Positions 8,332 through 16,700 of a stretch of 64,000 nt of DNA are shown here, piece by piece. The notes under the pieces are model-generated. The model was given only the letters and a program-made list of their open reading frames with translations, ran no database searches and had not been told where the DNA came from. Both the position numbers and the translations under genes were made by a program. Location: contig JAJFLY010000006.1 in assembly GCA_021772455.1 (NCBI GenBank), positions 206,677-270,676 on the forward strand, read 5' to 3'. The stretch's first letter is position 1. Each line of letters starts with the position of its first letter. The DNA is from Chlamydiota bacterium. GTDB lineage: Bacteria; Chlamydiota; Chlamydiia; Chlamydiales; JAAKFR01.

Positions 8332-8833
8332 GTATCGAAATAGTTTGAATGTGCTGAATAAGGACAAGGATCCGCAAATTTCGCGACGCCGTTTTTTGGC
8401 GTTGGCTGGATGGGGAGCTGTCGCGTGTGTGGGGGGCGCCCTAGGAGCTGCGATGCTTGGCTATCTCTATCCAAATGCCTTGAAAATCCCGCCTAGCCTC
8501 TTTTCTTTGGGTCGCCCGGTCGATGTACTCGCCTCTGAAGGGCGTGTCTTTTTGCCGAAGCAAAAGGTTTTTGTAGAAGTGGCACGTGGACGCGTTCGCT
8601 GCATGACGGCGATCTGCACCCATTTGGGGTGCACCGTAAACGCTGTCGAAACGGGCTACAAGTGTCCATGCCACGGTTCGACCTATGATCTTGATGGGGA
8701 TAATACAGGTGGGCCTGCCCCCTCGCCTCTTCTCTATTATCGGATTTATAAAGGGGCATCGGGCGAGCTTTTGGTCGACAAAAGTCGGCGAATTGATACT
8801 CCTTCTGAGGGGTGGTTCACACCAACGGTTTAA
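8324..8833 (+). CDS. Rieske [2Fe-2S] protein of a cytochrome bc complex
   Basis: The 169-residue product begins at the ATG at 8324, preceded by AGGGATG. It has a twin-arginine signal (SRRRFLALAGWG, residues about 23-34) running into a membrane anchor. The cluster-binding boxes CTHLGC and CPCHGS lie 10 residues apart near residues 92 and 108, followed by the GPAPSPL loop. These give the two Cys and two His ligands and the disulfide pair of a high-potential Rieske centre. It oxidises quinol at cytochrome b and hands electrons to a cytochrome c, presumably the multihaem protein encoded two genes downstream. Export of the folded protein would need Tat, and tatA and tatC are at 18.5-19.4 kb. Confidence 0.93.
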   Translation: MPKYRNSLNVLNKDKDPQISRRRFLALAGWGAVACVGGALGAAMLGYLYPNALKIPPSLFSLGRPVDVLASEGRVFLPKQKVFVEVARGRVRCMTAICTHLGCTVNAVETGYKCPCHGSTYDLDGDNTGGPAPSPLLYYRIYKGASGELLVDKSRRIDTPSEGWFTPTV

Positions 8834-8836
8834 GTT

Positions 8837-10165
8837 ATGGCAAGTTTTAAAGGAAAAAAGAAACCGAGTTTTTTAGAGATGATCGAGAGTTTTCCGGCAA
8901 ATTTTGTCCGGTCGATTTTCCGTCACAACTATCCCAACAACGATGTCGATCGCTCTGAGATCGTCTTTAAGAACTTTTTCCTCCACATTCACCCAGTAAA
9001 GTGCCACAAGACGGTCGTTGACCCTTTTCATACTTTAGGACTTGGAACAATCACCGCATCGCTCTTTTTCTTGCTTGTGATTACGGGCGTGGTCTTGATG
9101 TTCTTTTACATTCCAGCAGTCGATAGGGCCTACACGATTTTGGTCGATTGGCTTGATACGACCCCTTTTGCGATGATGTGGCGCAATATCCATAGGTGGG
9201 CAGCGCAGCTGATGGTCCTCTTTGTCTTTTTGCATATGAGCCGCGTCTTCTATATGGGGGCGTACAAAGGGGAGCGAAAATTCAACTGGGTGATCGGTGT
9301 CCTTTTGATGGTCGTCACCCTTTTCCTCTCGTTCACTGGCTACCTACTCCCTTGGGATCAGCTCGCCTTTTGGGCGATTACGGTCGGCTCAGAGATCGCC
9401 GGCTACGTGCCGGGAATTCCGGGGATGCAATATAACATCAATAAACTGATGTTATTGGGCTCGACCACGGTTGGGCAAGATGCGCTGATTCGCTTCTATG
9501 TGCTGCATGTGATGGTTTTGCCCCTTTTGGCGGGAATGTTACTCGGTGTCCACTTCTGGCGGATCCGAAAAGATGGTGGTCTCGCACGTCCTTCTGACAA
9601 ATGGCGCCCTGATCCTTATCGTGTTGTCCAGCGTTCCGATACTAAAGAGTCGTTTGCACCAGGGGTGCGCCGCACCTACGGGTTGATGGAGCTTGTGCGG
9701 GGGTCGTGCCCCTCTGTCGACCGTGGCCCTGAAAACTACATTTTCACCTGGCCCAACTTGCTGCGTGCCGAGTTGATGGTCTTTTTGGGAACAGCTGCGC
9801 TCACAATTCTTTTGGCTGTTTTCATCGATGCCCCTCTTGAGGAGATTGCCGACCCCTCCAAGCCGACAAATCCGGCAAAAGCTCCTTGGTATTTCCTTGG
9901 TTTGCAGGAAATGGTCGCCTACAATGCCTTTTGGGGTGGGGTTGCCGTCCCCACTTTGATCGTGATCGGCCTGGCGCTTATCCCCTATTTTGACCGCAAT
10001 CCGCACGGTGAGGGGGTGTGGTTTCATCGTAGCCGCTATCTGGCGATCTTCCTCTACACCTCTTTTATGACGTTTCAGGGGATCTTGGTGGTCATTGGTG
10101 TCTTCTTTAGAGGGCCGAATTGGGCGTGGATTTGGCCGTGGACTGAAAATTTTGCGAGGCACTAA
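8837..10165 (+). CDS. cytochrome b, fused b6/subunit IV type
   Basis: The 442-residue integral membrane protein has about eight helices. Haem b ligands are H119 and H133 in one helix and H224 and H239 in another, so the spacings are 13 and 14 residues; the longer second spacing is that of b6-type proteins. The quinol-site motif, normally PEWY, reads APWY here (APWYFLGLQE), so the usual glutamate is absent. The C-terminal part corresponds to subunit IV, fused as in mitochondrial-type cytochrome b. With the Rieske protein just upstream it forms the core of the quinol-oxidising complex. The stop codon abuts the start of the multihaem cytochrome gene, so the genes are translationally linked. Confidence 0.93.
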   Translation: MASFKGKKKPSFLEMIESFPANFVRSIFRHNYPNNDVDRSEIVFKNFFLHIHPVKCHKTVVDPFHTLGLGTITASLFFLLVITGVVLMFFYIPAVDRAYTILVDWLDTTPFAMMWRNIHRWAAQLMVLFVFLHMSRVFYMGAYKGERKFNWVIGVLLMVVTLFLSFTGYLLPWDQLAFWAITVGSEIAGYVPGIPGMQYNINKLMLLGSTTVGQDALIRFYVLHVMVLPLLAGMLLGVHFWRIRKDGGLARPSDKWRPDPYRVVQRSDTKESFAPGVRRTYGLMELVRGSCPSVDRGPENYIFTWPNLLRAELMVFLGTAALTILLAVFIDAPLEEIADPSKPTNPAKAPWYFLGLQEMVAYNAFWGGVAVPTLIVIGLALIPYFDRNPHGEGVWFHRSRYLAIFLYTSFMTFQGILVVIGVFFRGPNWAWIWPWTENFARH

Positions 10166-13100
10166 TTGAAGTATCAAAACTTTTATCAGTTTTTGCTCCT
10201 CTTTTTTGCCTTTTTAGTCGTTTTCGGTGTGGGCTATTTTGTCTACAAGGAGATCTTTCCCGAGTATAAAACCTATCAATACGCCTACGAAGAGCTCGAA
10301 CAGTTTCGCGCGAGCTACACGGCAGAAAAACCGGCTCCCTTTGCAACGGGAATTAAGCAAATTCTGATACCCGATAAAAAGGAAGGGCCCGAAATCATCG
10401 ATCGATGCATCTCGTGCCACGTTGCTGTTGATTTGCCCCACTTTTCTCCGGTTCGTGTCGCCCTCGATGTGAACGATAACGTGATCTATAATGAGGAAGG
10501 GAAGCCCGAGCTTGAAACGAACCCAGATTACGTTTGGGAGCGCCTTGAGACGCGGATTGCAGAGCTGAGACATCCAGCATTTACAACCGATCAGAAAGAA
10601 GCCCTTACTGAGGCTGAATATCTCGAAAGTCTTTTGCCCTTTAAAAAAGCGCTTCAGATGCACCCGCTTATAGGCTCAGAAACGCGTCCGTTTCAATACC
10701 ATCCGATGGAGGAGTACGGCTGCACGTCGTGTCACAGCGGAAATGGGCGTTCTCTTGTCGCTAAGCGGGCTCACGGCCCGATTTATGATGAAGATTATGA
10801 ACCTTCTCACACCTTAAAAGCGCCGCAGTTTACCGAAAAGGATGAGGAGAACGATCCACCTTTTGCACGCATGTATAACCATAAACCAGGTCACGATCTT
10901 GTTTTTCAAACAACTCCCCTTCTTGTGGGAGATTTGATCGTTGCAAAGTGTGTTCAGTGCCATCAACCCTCCTCGACTCAGGTCCACGAATCGGTCGAAA
11001 AGCTCAACAATTTTGCCGATCAAAAAGAAGACCAGATCAAACGGATCGAAAAGGGGCTTGAGAACGACCAAGAAGCCGTTCAGAGCCTACTTACCCTCCA
11101 AAGCACTTTGGCAATGAGTGGACGTGAAGGGACGCTTGAGTGGGTGAAGGAGGAGCTTGGAAATTACCGCCTCTCTTCTACAGAAATCGACGCATTTGAA
11201 GGACAACGAGCCTATATTGAAAGGCATGAAGACCTTGGAAAAGCAATCGACGGTGATCTGAGCCGATTAGAAGGTGCCATTGCTGCAAAGCAAAAGGCTC
11301 TTGCCTCCGAACAGCAAGTACTTGAACGTTTTCGGGATGGAACACGAGTTGAACAGGATACGGCAGTTATCGATCGGATGGGCACCCAAGTTGACCAGCT
11401 CATTCTTAACTATACCCGAGGCAAAGAGCTTTTCGTTTCTCAAGCGTGTTACGCCTGTCATCGGATCGCTGGATTTTCGCGCGCAAGTGTTGGCCCTGAG
11501 CTAACTTTCGCGGGCTTAAGTTATCCTTGGTACATCAAAGAATCGATCGTGTGGCCACAGGCCGATCTCCCCTCATCTACAATGCCAAACTTCCGTCTCG
11601 ACCATGATGAGCTTCAAGATTTGATGACTTTTTTAATGGCCCAAACAGGGGATACGAAAGCAGTTTCGGAGGTCGATTACCAAATTTCTTTAGCTGAGTG
11701 GGAAGCTGGGGCTGAGCTCCCTTGGGAAAAACCGGTTCCTCCAACGGCGATTGAAAATGTGCGCAAAGGGATGGATGTCTTTGTCTCGGAAGGGTGCGCC
11801 GCGTGCCACAAGCTCGAAGGTTTTGAATCAAATGTCGGCTTTGCCAATGGGAATACGATCGAGGAGCGCGAGTGGTTTTACCGCTTAATCCCCGAACAAG
11901 CCCCAGGCTCGCGCATCGCACAGATTGTCGAGACAAAAGGAGAAGAGATCGACGCTCGGATTGTCGATGGTGTGGGTGAAAATGGGATCATCGAGGAGAT
12001 TCAAGCGAAATATCCAGGTCTTGTCGAAGGGTTTTATTCCAATTTCAAATTTGCAGAGCGATTGATCGATCCAGCTAACAAAGATCTGCTGGCGCGCGTA
12101 TTAATGATGTACATCCAACTTTATGGGATGGGAAGAGATATCGCGCCGCACCTAAACTGGTCGGGTGTCTACCGAGACGATGCGTGGCTTCTTGGACATT
12201 TCCACAATCCAAACGCCTATACCGCCAGATCAATCATGCCGGTTATGCCGTTTGATGATACGAAGTTCTACATGCTCAATAATATGTTGCGCGTGTTGGG
12301 AGCAAAAAACCGCGATCAGCTCCGCGCGATTTGGCAGGAGCAAGGATTTAGCCCGCCCCTTGCCTACGAATTACTTTGTAGTTCATGCCATGGGACGCAG
12401 CGTCAAGGAAATGGAATAATTTCCGAGTGGATCTACCCAATTCCTAAGAACTTGCGCAATCCCGTTTTCTTGCGCAACTTGACCAAAGAACGAGCGATCG
12501 ATTCGATCACCCATGGAATAACCGGAACGCCGATGCCTCCTTGGGGGGAAGCGGCTTCTGTGACCGATCCCGTGCCTGTTTTGACCCGTATGGAGATTAC
12601 ACAATTGGTCGATTGGCTCTACCAAGGACTACCAGAGCAAACGCGTAAAGAGAGACAAGAAGATTTCGAAAAGTGGCAATACTCTCCTGAAGATGTCGTT
12701 AAAGAGATGGAAAAAGAGAGGGATTTGCTGCAGCCCGTTCCACCAAAGGTCGATGTTGCCGATTACTTTGAAGCGCGCCCAAATCCAATTCCTGGCCCTG
12801 ACAAGGAGCTCTATTACATCCGCGAAAAGTACTACACCGATCAAAACTTCGATGAAGCTGAAAAGTTCTATCTTGTGAATTGCGCCACATGCCATGGCAA
12901 AGAGGGTGGAGGGACAGGTTTGCGTGCCACCTCGATGGTAGAGGCCAAGCCACGAATGTTAACCAACCTTCCGTGGCTCCGCACACGCGATGATTTGCGT
13001 CTTATGCGTTCGATCAAATATGGGGTTCCGGGAACATCGATGATTCCGTGGGGTGATATGACAACGGCAGCTCAACGTATGCAGCTGGTGATCTTCATCC

Positions 13101-13720
13101 GCGAATTGACGAAGAATCAGATCTTAAATGACGAATTTGAAGAGGTGCTCTACGACGTCTTTGATAGCCGAATTTTGGAGATTGAGCAGGCGCGCATTAC
13201 CGAATATAAACAACTCGAAAATATGGAAAAAACGCTTCAGGAAGAGCAGGAGAAGCTTTATGCGCTCGATCCTGTAGAGGGTGGAAAACTGTACACGAAG
13301 ATCGCCCAGCTTAAGGTAGAACTTGCACACCAAAAAGCGCTCGATGGTCAATATCAAGATTTGATTGGTGTGATCAAAGAGGAAAAAAGAGCGCTTCAGG
13401 GTGTCGGTGGGCAATTAATCGGAGCGCAGATCCCCGAGCGGCTTGTGCGATATTTCTTCGAGATTGTCCGTGATGAAGAGACCCCCTCTTTGGAGTATTT
13501 ACTGAATGAACTCGATCAAAAAATTGACGATTTCGAGGAGAAAATTAAACTAGAAGAGGCAAAAATTCGCGACCCCGAACGGGGGCGGGTGATTCAGGGC
13601 TTGATGGAAGAGCAAGGAACCTATATCAATTTAAGAACAAAACTCGTGGTTCAGCTCGCTGATGTAAAAAAGCTACGCAAACAAGAGCGTGAAATTTATG
13701 ACAAACTCAGTAATCCATAG
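10166..13720 (+). CDS. membrane-anchored seven-haem cytochrome c
   Basis: This 1184-residue protein starts with TTG at 10166, immediately after the cytochrome b stop. Residues about 8-28 form an N-terminal membrane anchor. Seven CxxCH motifs lie near residues 81, 186, 262, 428, 544, 738 and 906. The last four sit in mono-haem class I cytochrome c domains, two of them with clear distal Met candidates (TMPNF, GTPMPPW). Residues about 275-390 and about 1010-1180 are long coiled coils. It replaces a separate cytochrome c1 and, lying between the bc genes and ccoN, is the obvious electron conduit from the Rieske centre to the cbb3 oxidase. The coiled coils may brace a supercomplex. I know no close named family for the full-length architecture. 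Confidence 0.85.
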   Translation: MKYQNFYQFLLLFFAFLVVFGVGYFVYKEIFPEYKTYQYAYEELEQFRASYTAEKPAPFATGIKQILIPDKKEGPEIIDRCISCHVAVDLPHFSPVRVALDVNDNVIYNEEGKPELETNPDYVWERLETRIAELRHPAFTTDQKEALTEAEYLESLLPFKKALQMHPLIGSETRPFQYHPMEEYGCTSCHSGNGRSLVAKRAHGPIYDEDYEPSHTLKAPQFTEKDEENDPPFARMYNHKPGHDLVFQTTPLLVGDLIVAKCVQCHQPSSTQVHESVEKLNNFADQKEDQIKRIEKGLENDQEAVQSLLTLQSTLAMSGREGTLEWVKEELGNYRLSSTEIDAFEGQRAYIERHEDLGKAIDGDLSRLEGAIAAKQKALASEQQVLERFRDGTRVEQDTAVIDRMGTQVDQLILNYTRGKELFVSQACYACHRIAGFSRASVGPELTFAGLSYPWYIKESIVWPQADLPSSTMPNFRLDHDELQDLMTFLMAQTGDTKAVSEVDYQISLAEWEAGAELPWEKPVPPTAIENVRKGMDVFVSEGCAACHKLEGFESNVGFANGNTIEEREWFYRLIPEQAPGSRIAQIVETKGEEIDARIVDGVGENGIIEEIQAKYPGLVEGFYSNFKFAERLIDPANKDLLARVLMMYIQLYGMGRDIAPHLNWSGVYRDDAWLLGHFHNPNAYTARSIMPVMPFDDTKFYMLNNMLRVLGAKNRDQLRAIWQEQGFSPPLAYELLCSSCHGTQRQGNGIISEWIYPIPKNLRNPVFLRNLTKERAIDSITHGITGTPMPPWGEAASVTDPVPVLTRMEITQLVDWLYQGLPEQTRKERQEDFEKWQYSPEDVVKEMEKERDLLQPVPPKVDVADYFEARPNPIPGPDKELYYIREKYYTDQNFDEAEKFYLVNCATCHGKEGGGTGLRATSMVEAKPRMLTNLPWLRTRDDLRLMRSIKYGVPGTSMIPWGDMTTAAQRMQLVIFIRELTKNQILNDEFEEVLYDVFDSRILEIEQARITEYKQLENMEKTLQEEQEKLYALDPVEGGKLYTKIAQLKVELAHQKALDGQYQDLIGVIKEEKRALQGVGGQLIGAQIPERLVRYFFEIVRDEETPSLEYLLNELDQKIDDFEEKIKLEEAKIRDPERGRVIQGLMEEQGTYINLRTKLVVQLADVKKLRKQEREIYDKLSNP

Positions 13721-15119
13721 AGACAAGCCGGTAAAGCAAATGCTATATCCTGCGCTCATCTTTTTGGTTATCGGCCTTTTTATTGGTGTATTCATCTCGA
13801 TCAACGGCTTCTTGTTCCCCGACTACTTCAAAGGGCAATATATCCATTTTGGAAGAGTGCGTCCCGTTCATGTGACAGTGGTTACATTGCTTTGGCTGCT
13901 CTCAGCGAATATAGGATTGATGTACTTTTTTGTCCCACGCCTTTGCGGCACGCCCCTGTGGAGTGTCAGGCTTGCTTCGATTACAAACTATACGTGGTGG
14001 ATCGCGCTCATTCTAGGCGCCTTCTCCTTCCCTCTTGGGACGAATTTTGGGTGGGAATATGCGGAACTTCCTATGACGATCGGGGGAGGCTGGATTCCGA
14101 TTAAGTTGATCGTGACACTTGCATGGGTCTTATTTGTAGTAAATATCTTCATGACCATTGTAAAGCGGCATTACAAGAAGATGTATGTCTCTCTGTGGTA
14201 TGTGATGGGAACCCTCATTTGGACCTCATTTACCTTTATCGTTGGCAATTTTGCCATCGAATGGGTTCCTCAAGGGATCTCTCGGGTCAATACCAGTTTT
14301 TTTTACGTTCACAACCTCGTGGGATTGATTTTTACTCCTATGGGTCTTGCGATTGCCTACTACTTCATTCCCAAAATTTCAGGGACCCCCATTTTTAGTC
14401 ATCGACTCTCAATGATCGGTTTTTGGTCGATCGCTTTTGTCTACGCTTGGATTGGCGCCCACCACATGCTCCACGGTCCCGAATCGCAGTGGCTGCAAAC
14501 AACGAGCATCGTCTTCTCTTTGTGGCTCATTATTCCAGTGTGGACCGTTGTCACAAACCTTTTAGGAACCGTGAAAGGTCAGTGGCAGATGTATAGCAAA
14601 AGCGCCCCCTTGCGCTTTTTGACAATGGGCGTTGTCTTCTATCTCATCGTCTGTTTCCAAGGTTCGTTACAGTCGCTTCGCAATGTAAACGAAATGATCT
14701 CTAAAACCGATTGGATCATCGGCCACGCTCACATGTCTTTGCTCGGAACCTTCACTTTTTTTGCCATCGGAGGGATTTACTACGCTGTTCCTAAGATCAC
14801 AGGCAAGCCCCTCTGGTCCCATAGACTTGCTGATTGGCACTTTTCTCTCGCACTTTTCGGCTCTGTGTTGATGTTTGTCGCACTTTGGCTTGGTGGCTTC
14901 AAACAAGGGCTACAGTGGGCAAGCTGGGGAACAGGCGATTCGTACGCCCAGTTCCACGAAAATTTGAGTCGTTTGCCCTTTTTAACGACCCTAGAGTTGA
15001 TGTGGTGGTGGTGGTTTGCCCGGACAATCTCTGGAGTGATCATCCTTGTCGGATGCTCTATTTTTCTCCTGAATATGATGAATACGATTATCTTAAAGCC
15101 TGAGAGGGTTGAAACATGA
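13698..15119 (+). CDS. ccoN: cbb3-type cytochrome c oxidase subunit I
   Basis: The product is the catalytic haem-copper subunit, 473 residues from the ATG at 13698, which overlaps the end of the previous gene. About twelve membrane helices are predicted. RPVHVTVVTLLW carries a haem b ligand, FFYVHNLVG and WIGAHHMLHGP supply the active-site Cu ligands, and GHAHMSLLG carries the high-spin and low-spin haem ligands. These identify a C-family (FixN/CcoN) oxidase with high oxygen affinity, which reduces O2 to water and pumps protons. A GTG at 13689 would add three residues. Pathogenic Chlamydia use a bd-type oxidase, so this marks a broader respiratory chain. Confidence 0.93.
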   Translation: MTNSVIHRDKPVKQMLYPALIFLVIGLFIGVFISINGFLFPDYFKGQYIHFGRVRPVHVTVVTLLWLLSANIGLMYFFVPRLCGTPLWSVRLASITNYTWWIALILGAFSFPLGTNFGWEYAELPMTIGGGWIPIKLIVTLAWVLFVVNIFMTIVKRHYKKMYVSLWYVMGTLIWTSFTFIVGNFAIEWVPQGISRVNTSFFYVHNLVGLIFTPMGLAIAYYFIPKISGTPIFSHRLSMIGFWSIAFVYAWIGAHHMLHGPESQWLQTTSIVFSLWLIIPVWTVVTNLLGTVKGQWQMYSKSAPLRFLTMGVVFYLIVCFQGSLQSLRNVNEMISKTDWIIGHAHMSLLGTFTFFAIGGIYYAVPKITGKPLWSHRLADWHFSLALFGSVLMFVALWLGGFKQGLQWASWGTGDSYAQFHENLSRLPFLTTLELMWWWWFARTISGVIILVGCSIFLLNMMNTIILKPERVET

Positions 15120-16312
15120 AAGGCTTACATCGTTTAGAATGGTCGGCCGTTTGGACTCTTCTTGGAGTTATCGTCCTTTTTTCATCCGCCATAGGAGTGA
15201 CCCTCTTTGCTCCCCAGTTCATTGATCCAAGTTGGAGGCAGGCTTCGAGCACCTATCAAGTGCAAATGTACGAAGTTTCCGATCCAAACGTTTACGTGAG
15301 CACCTCCAACCCAGGAGGATGGGGGCTGCAATATGTCTACCATCTCCAAGAAGGCTTTACCCTTCACTCGTATCAGGAGAGTCCTCTCGTACGTATTTTA
15401 GCCTCCAAAGAACTTGAGAAATACGTCACGCGCCACGGCCAAAAAGAGCGGATCTTGACCAGCCGCGTGCTGCTGCTGCGCCCTGCCGAGAAAGCGCACG
15501 CTTATCAAAAAGAGCTTCAAGCTGAGTGGGAAGGTGAAACGCCTCCCCATTTTGAAATCTTGGAGCTCTACGATCCGCTGAAAAGCGAAGCATTTGCCAT
15601 TACAGAAACCGACGGCGTTGTTGAAAACTGGGTCGATGAAAACTTTTCCATACTCGATACACCTCCTCCCTACACAACGGAAAAAGGAGTGATCTTTGTC
15701 AATAACCCCAAAGAGTACCGCATCTCCTCCAGAAACTACCTCGGAACCCACTCTTGGATTTACGATGAAAATGGCGAGCCCATTAACGATTTAAATGAGC
15801 TCAAAGAGGGCAAACTCCGCTTTTTATCCCGCCAATCTCTAATTAAGATTGGGGAGGACATCTATCGAGTTGAAGGGTGTTGGTATTGCCACACCGATCA
15901 AACGCGCACACTTGTACAAGATACCGTTGTCAACGGTTCTGCTGATTTTCCTGCGCCCCCCTCCTCTGCAAACGAATATATCTATCAAAGGGTAACCTTT
16001 CCCGGCACCCGCCGCATTGGCCCCGACCTTTCACGCGTTGGCATTAAACGGCCACACCGCGATTGGCATATGTCTCACTTCCAATCTCCCTCCTCAGAGA
16101 GTAAAGGAAGCATCATGCCCTCGTTTGGCCATTTCTTTGACGACGACCCCGCCGGAACCTTTGCCAGCCCCTATAGCGTGCCGAATTACAAGTTTGAGGC
16201 GATTTTCCAATACCTCATGACAAAAGGGACCCGCATCACCCCACCCAACCAAGCGTGGTGGCTTGGTCTCGACCCGATTCAAACGATTGACATCATTGAG
16301 GGGAGACGATGA
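15116..16312 (+). CDS. ccoO: cbb3 oxidase mono-haem subunit II with a large insertion
   Basis: The 398-residue protein overlaps ccoN by 4 bp. Residues about 14-36 are a membrane anchor. The haem c motif CWYCH is at residues 255-259, and RRIGPDLSRVG with a downstream SIMPSFG for the Met ligand completes a CcoO-type cytochrome domain. In ordinary CcoO proteins the CxxCH lies roughly 60-70 residues from the N-terminus. Here about 190 extra residues lie between the anchor and the haem domain. The insertion contains no CxxCH and no motif that I recognise. Identity as CcoO is firm; the role of the insertion is unknown and may be a docking surface for the multihaem cytochrome. Confidence 0.9.
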   Translation: MKGLHRLEWSAVWTLLGVIVLFSSAIGVTLFAPQFIDPSWRQASSTYQVQMYEVSDPNVYVSTSNPGGWGLQYVYHLQEGFTLHSYQESPLVRILASKELEKYVTRHGQKERILTSRVLLLRPAEKAHAYQKELQAEWEGETPPHFEILELYDPLKSEAFAITETDGVVENWVDENFSILDTPPPYTTEKGVIFVNNPKEYRISSRNYLGTHSWIYDENGEPINDLNELKEGKLRFLSRQSLIKIGEDIYRVEGCWYCHTDQTRTLVQDTVVNGSADFPAPPSSANEYIYQRVTFPGTRRIGPDLSRVGIKRPHRDWHMSHFQSPSSESKGSIMPSFGHFFDDDPAGTFASPYSVPNYKFEAIFQYLMTKGTRITPPNQAWWLGLDPIQTIDIIEGRR

Positions 16313-16470
16313 TTGATGGTGTCGGTGTTTATGGATTTGTACTGCACTACGCGCTTCTATTTGCGTTTTTTGGAAGCGCCGTGCTTGTTTTTCTCTACTT
16401 ATGGAGAAAGAAGCGCTTAGATATGGATGAAGAGGCAAAATACTCCATGTTCTTGGAAGAGGAGGAATGA
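16309..16470 (+). CDS. ccoQ: CcoQ-like small subunit
   Basis: A 53-residue protein overlaps the end of ccoO by 4 bp and the start of the next gene by 4 bp. It has one membrane helix (residues about 10-31) followed by a charged tail, WRKKRLDMDEEAKYSMFLEEEE. Size, position and topology fit CcoQ, a single-helix protein that stabilises cbb3 oxidase. The sequence itself is too short for a strong family match, so the call rests largely on operon position. Confidence 0.65.
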   Translation: MIDGVGVYGFVLHYALLFAFFGSAVLVFLYLWRKKRLDMDEEAKYSMFLEEEE

Positions 16471-16700
16471 TGGAAGAAGAGATCCCAGTAACAGAAGATC
16501 GTAAAGTTCCGAAATTTCTATATGTCACGTACGTGTTTATGTTTGTGTGGGGCCTTTGGGCGTTGATCGCCTATTGGAATGGCTCACACGGGTGGCTTGA
16601 TAGGGGCTACTGGCAACAGCTCCAAGAGGCGGCTAACACGACCTTTCCGTTCGAAGAGAAGGAGCCGTACCTCCAAGAGGATTCGGTCCTAAGAAGTTAG
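16467..16700 (+). CDS. CcoP-like anchor lacking haem domains
   Basis: The 77-residue product has one membrane helix (residues about 18-38, FLYVTYVFMFVWGLWALIAY) after a short acidic N-terminus, then SHGWLDRGYWQQLQE. This resembles the N-terminal anchor of the di-haem subunit CcoP, including the position after ccoQ, but the protein stops before any CxxCH. A normal CcoP is around 300 residues with two haems. There is no sign of a frameshifted remainder, since the minus-strand OTU gene follows at once. The haem functions were probably taken over by the seven-haem protein of the same operon. Confidence 0.65.
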   Translation: MMEEEIPVTEDRKVPKFLYVTYVFMFVWGLWALIAYWNGSHGWLDRGYWQQLQEAANTTFPFEEKEPYLQEDSVLRS

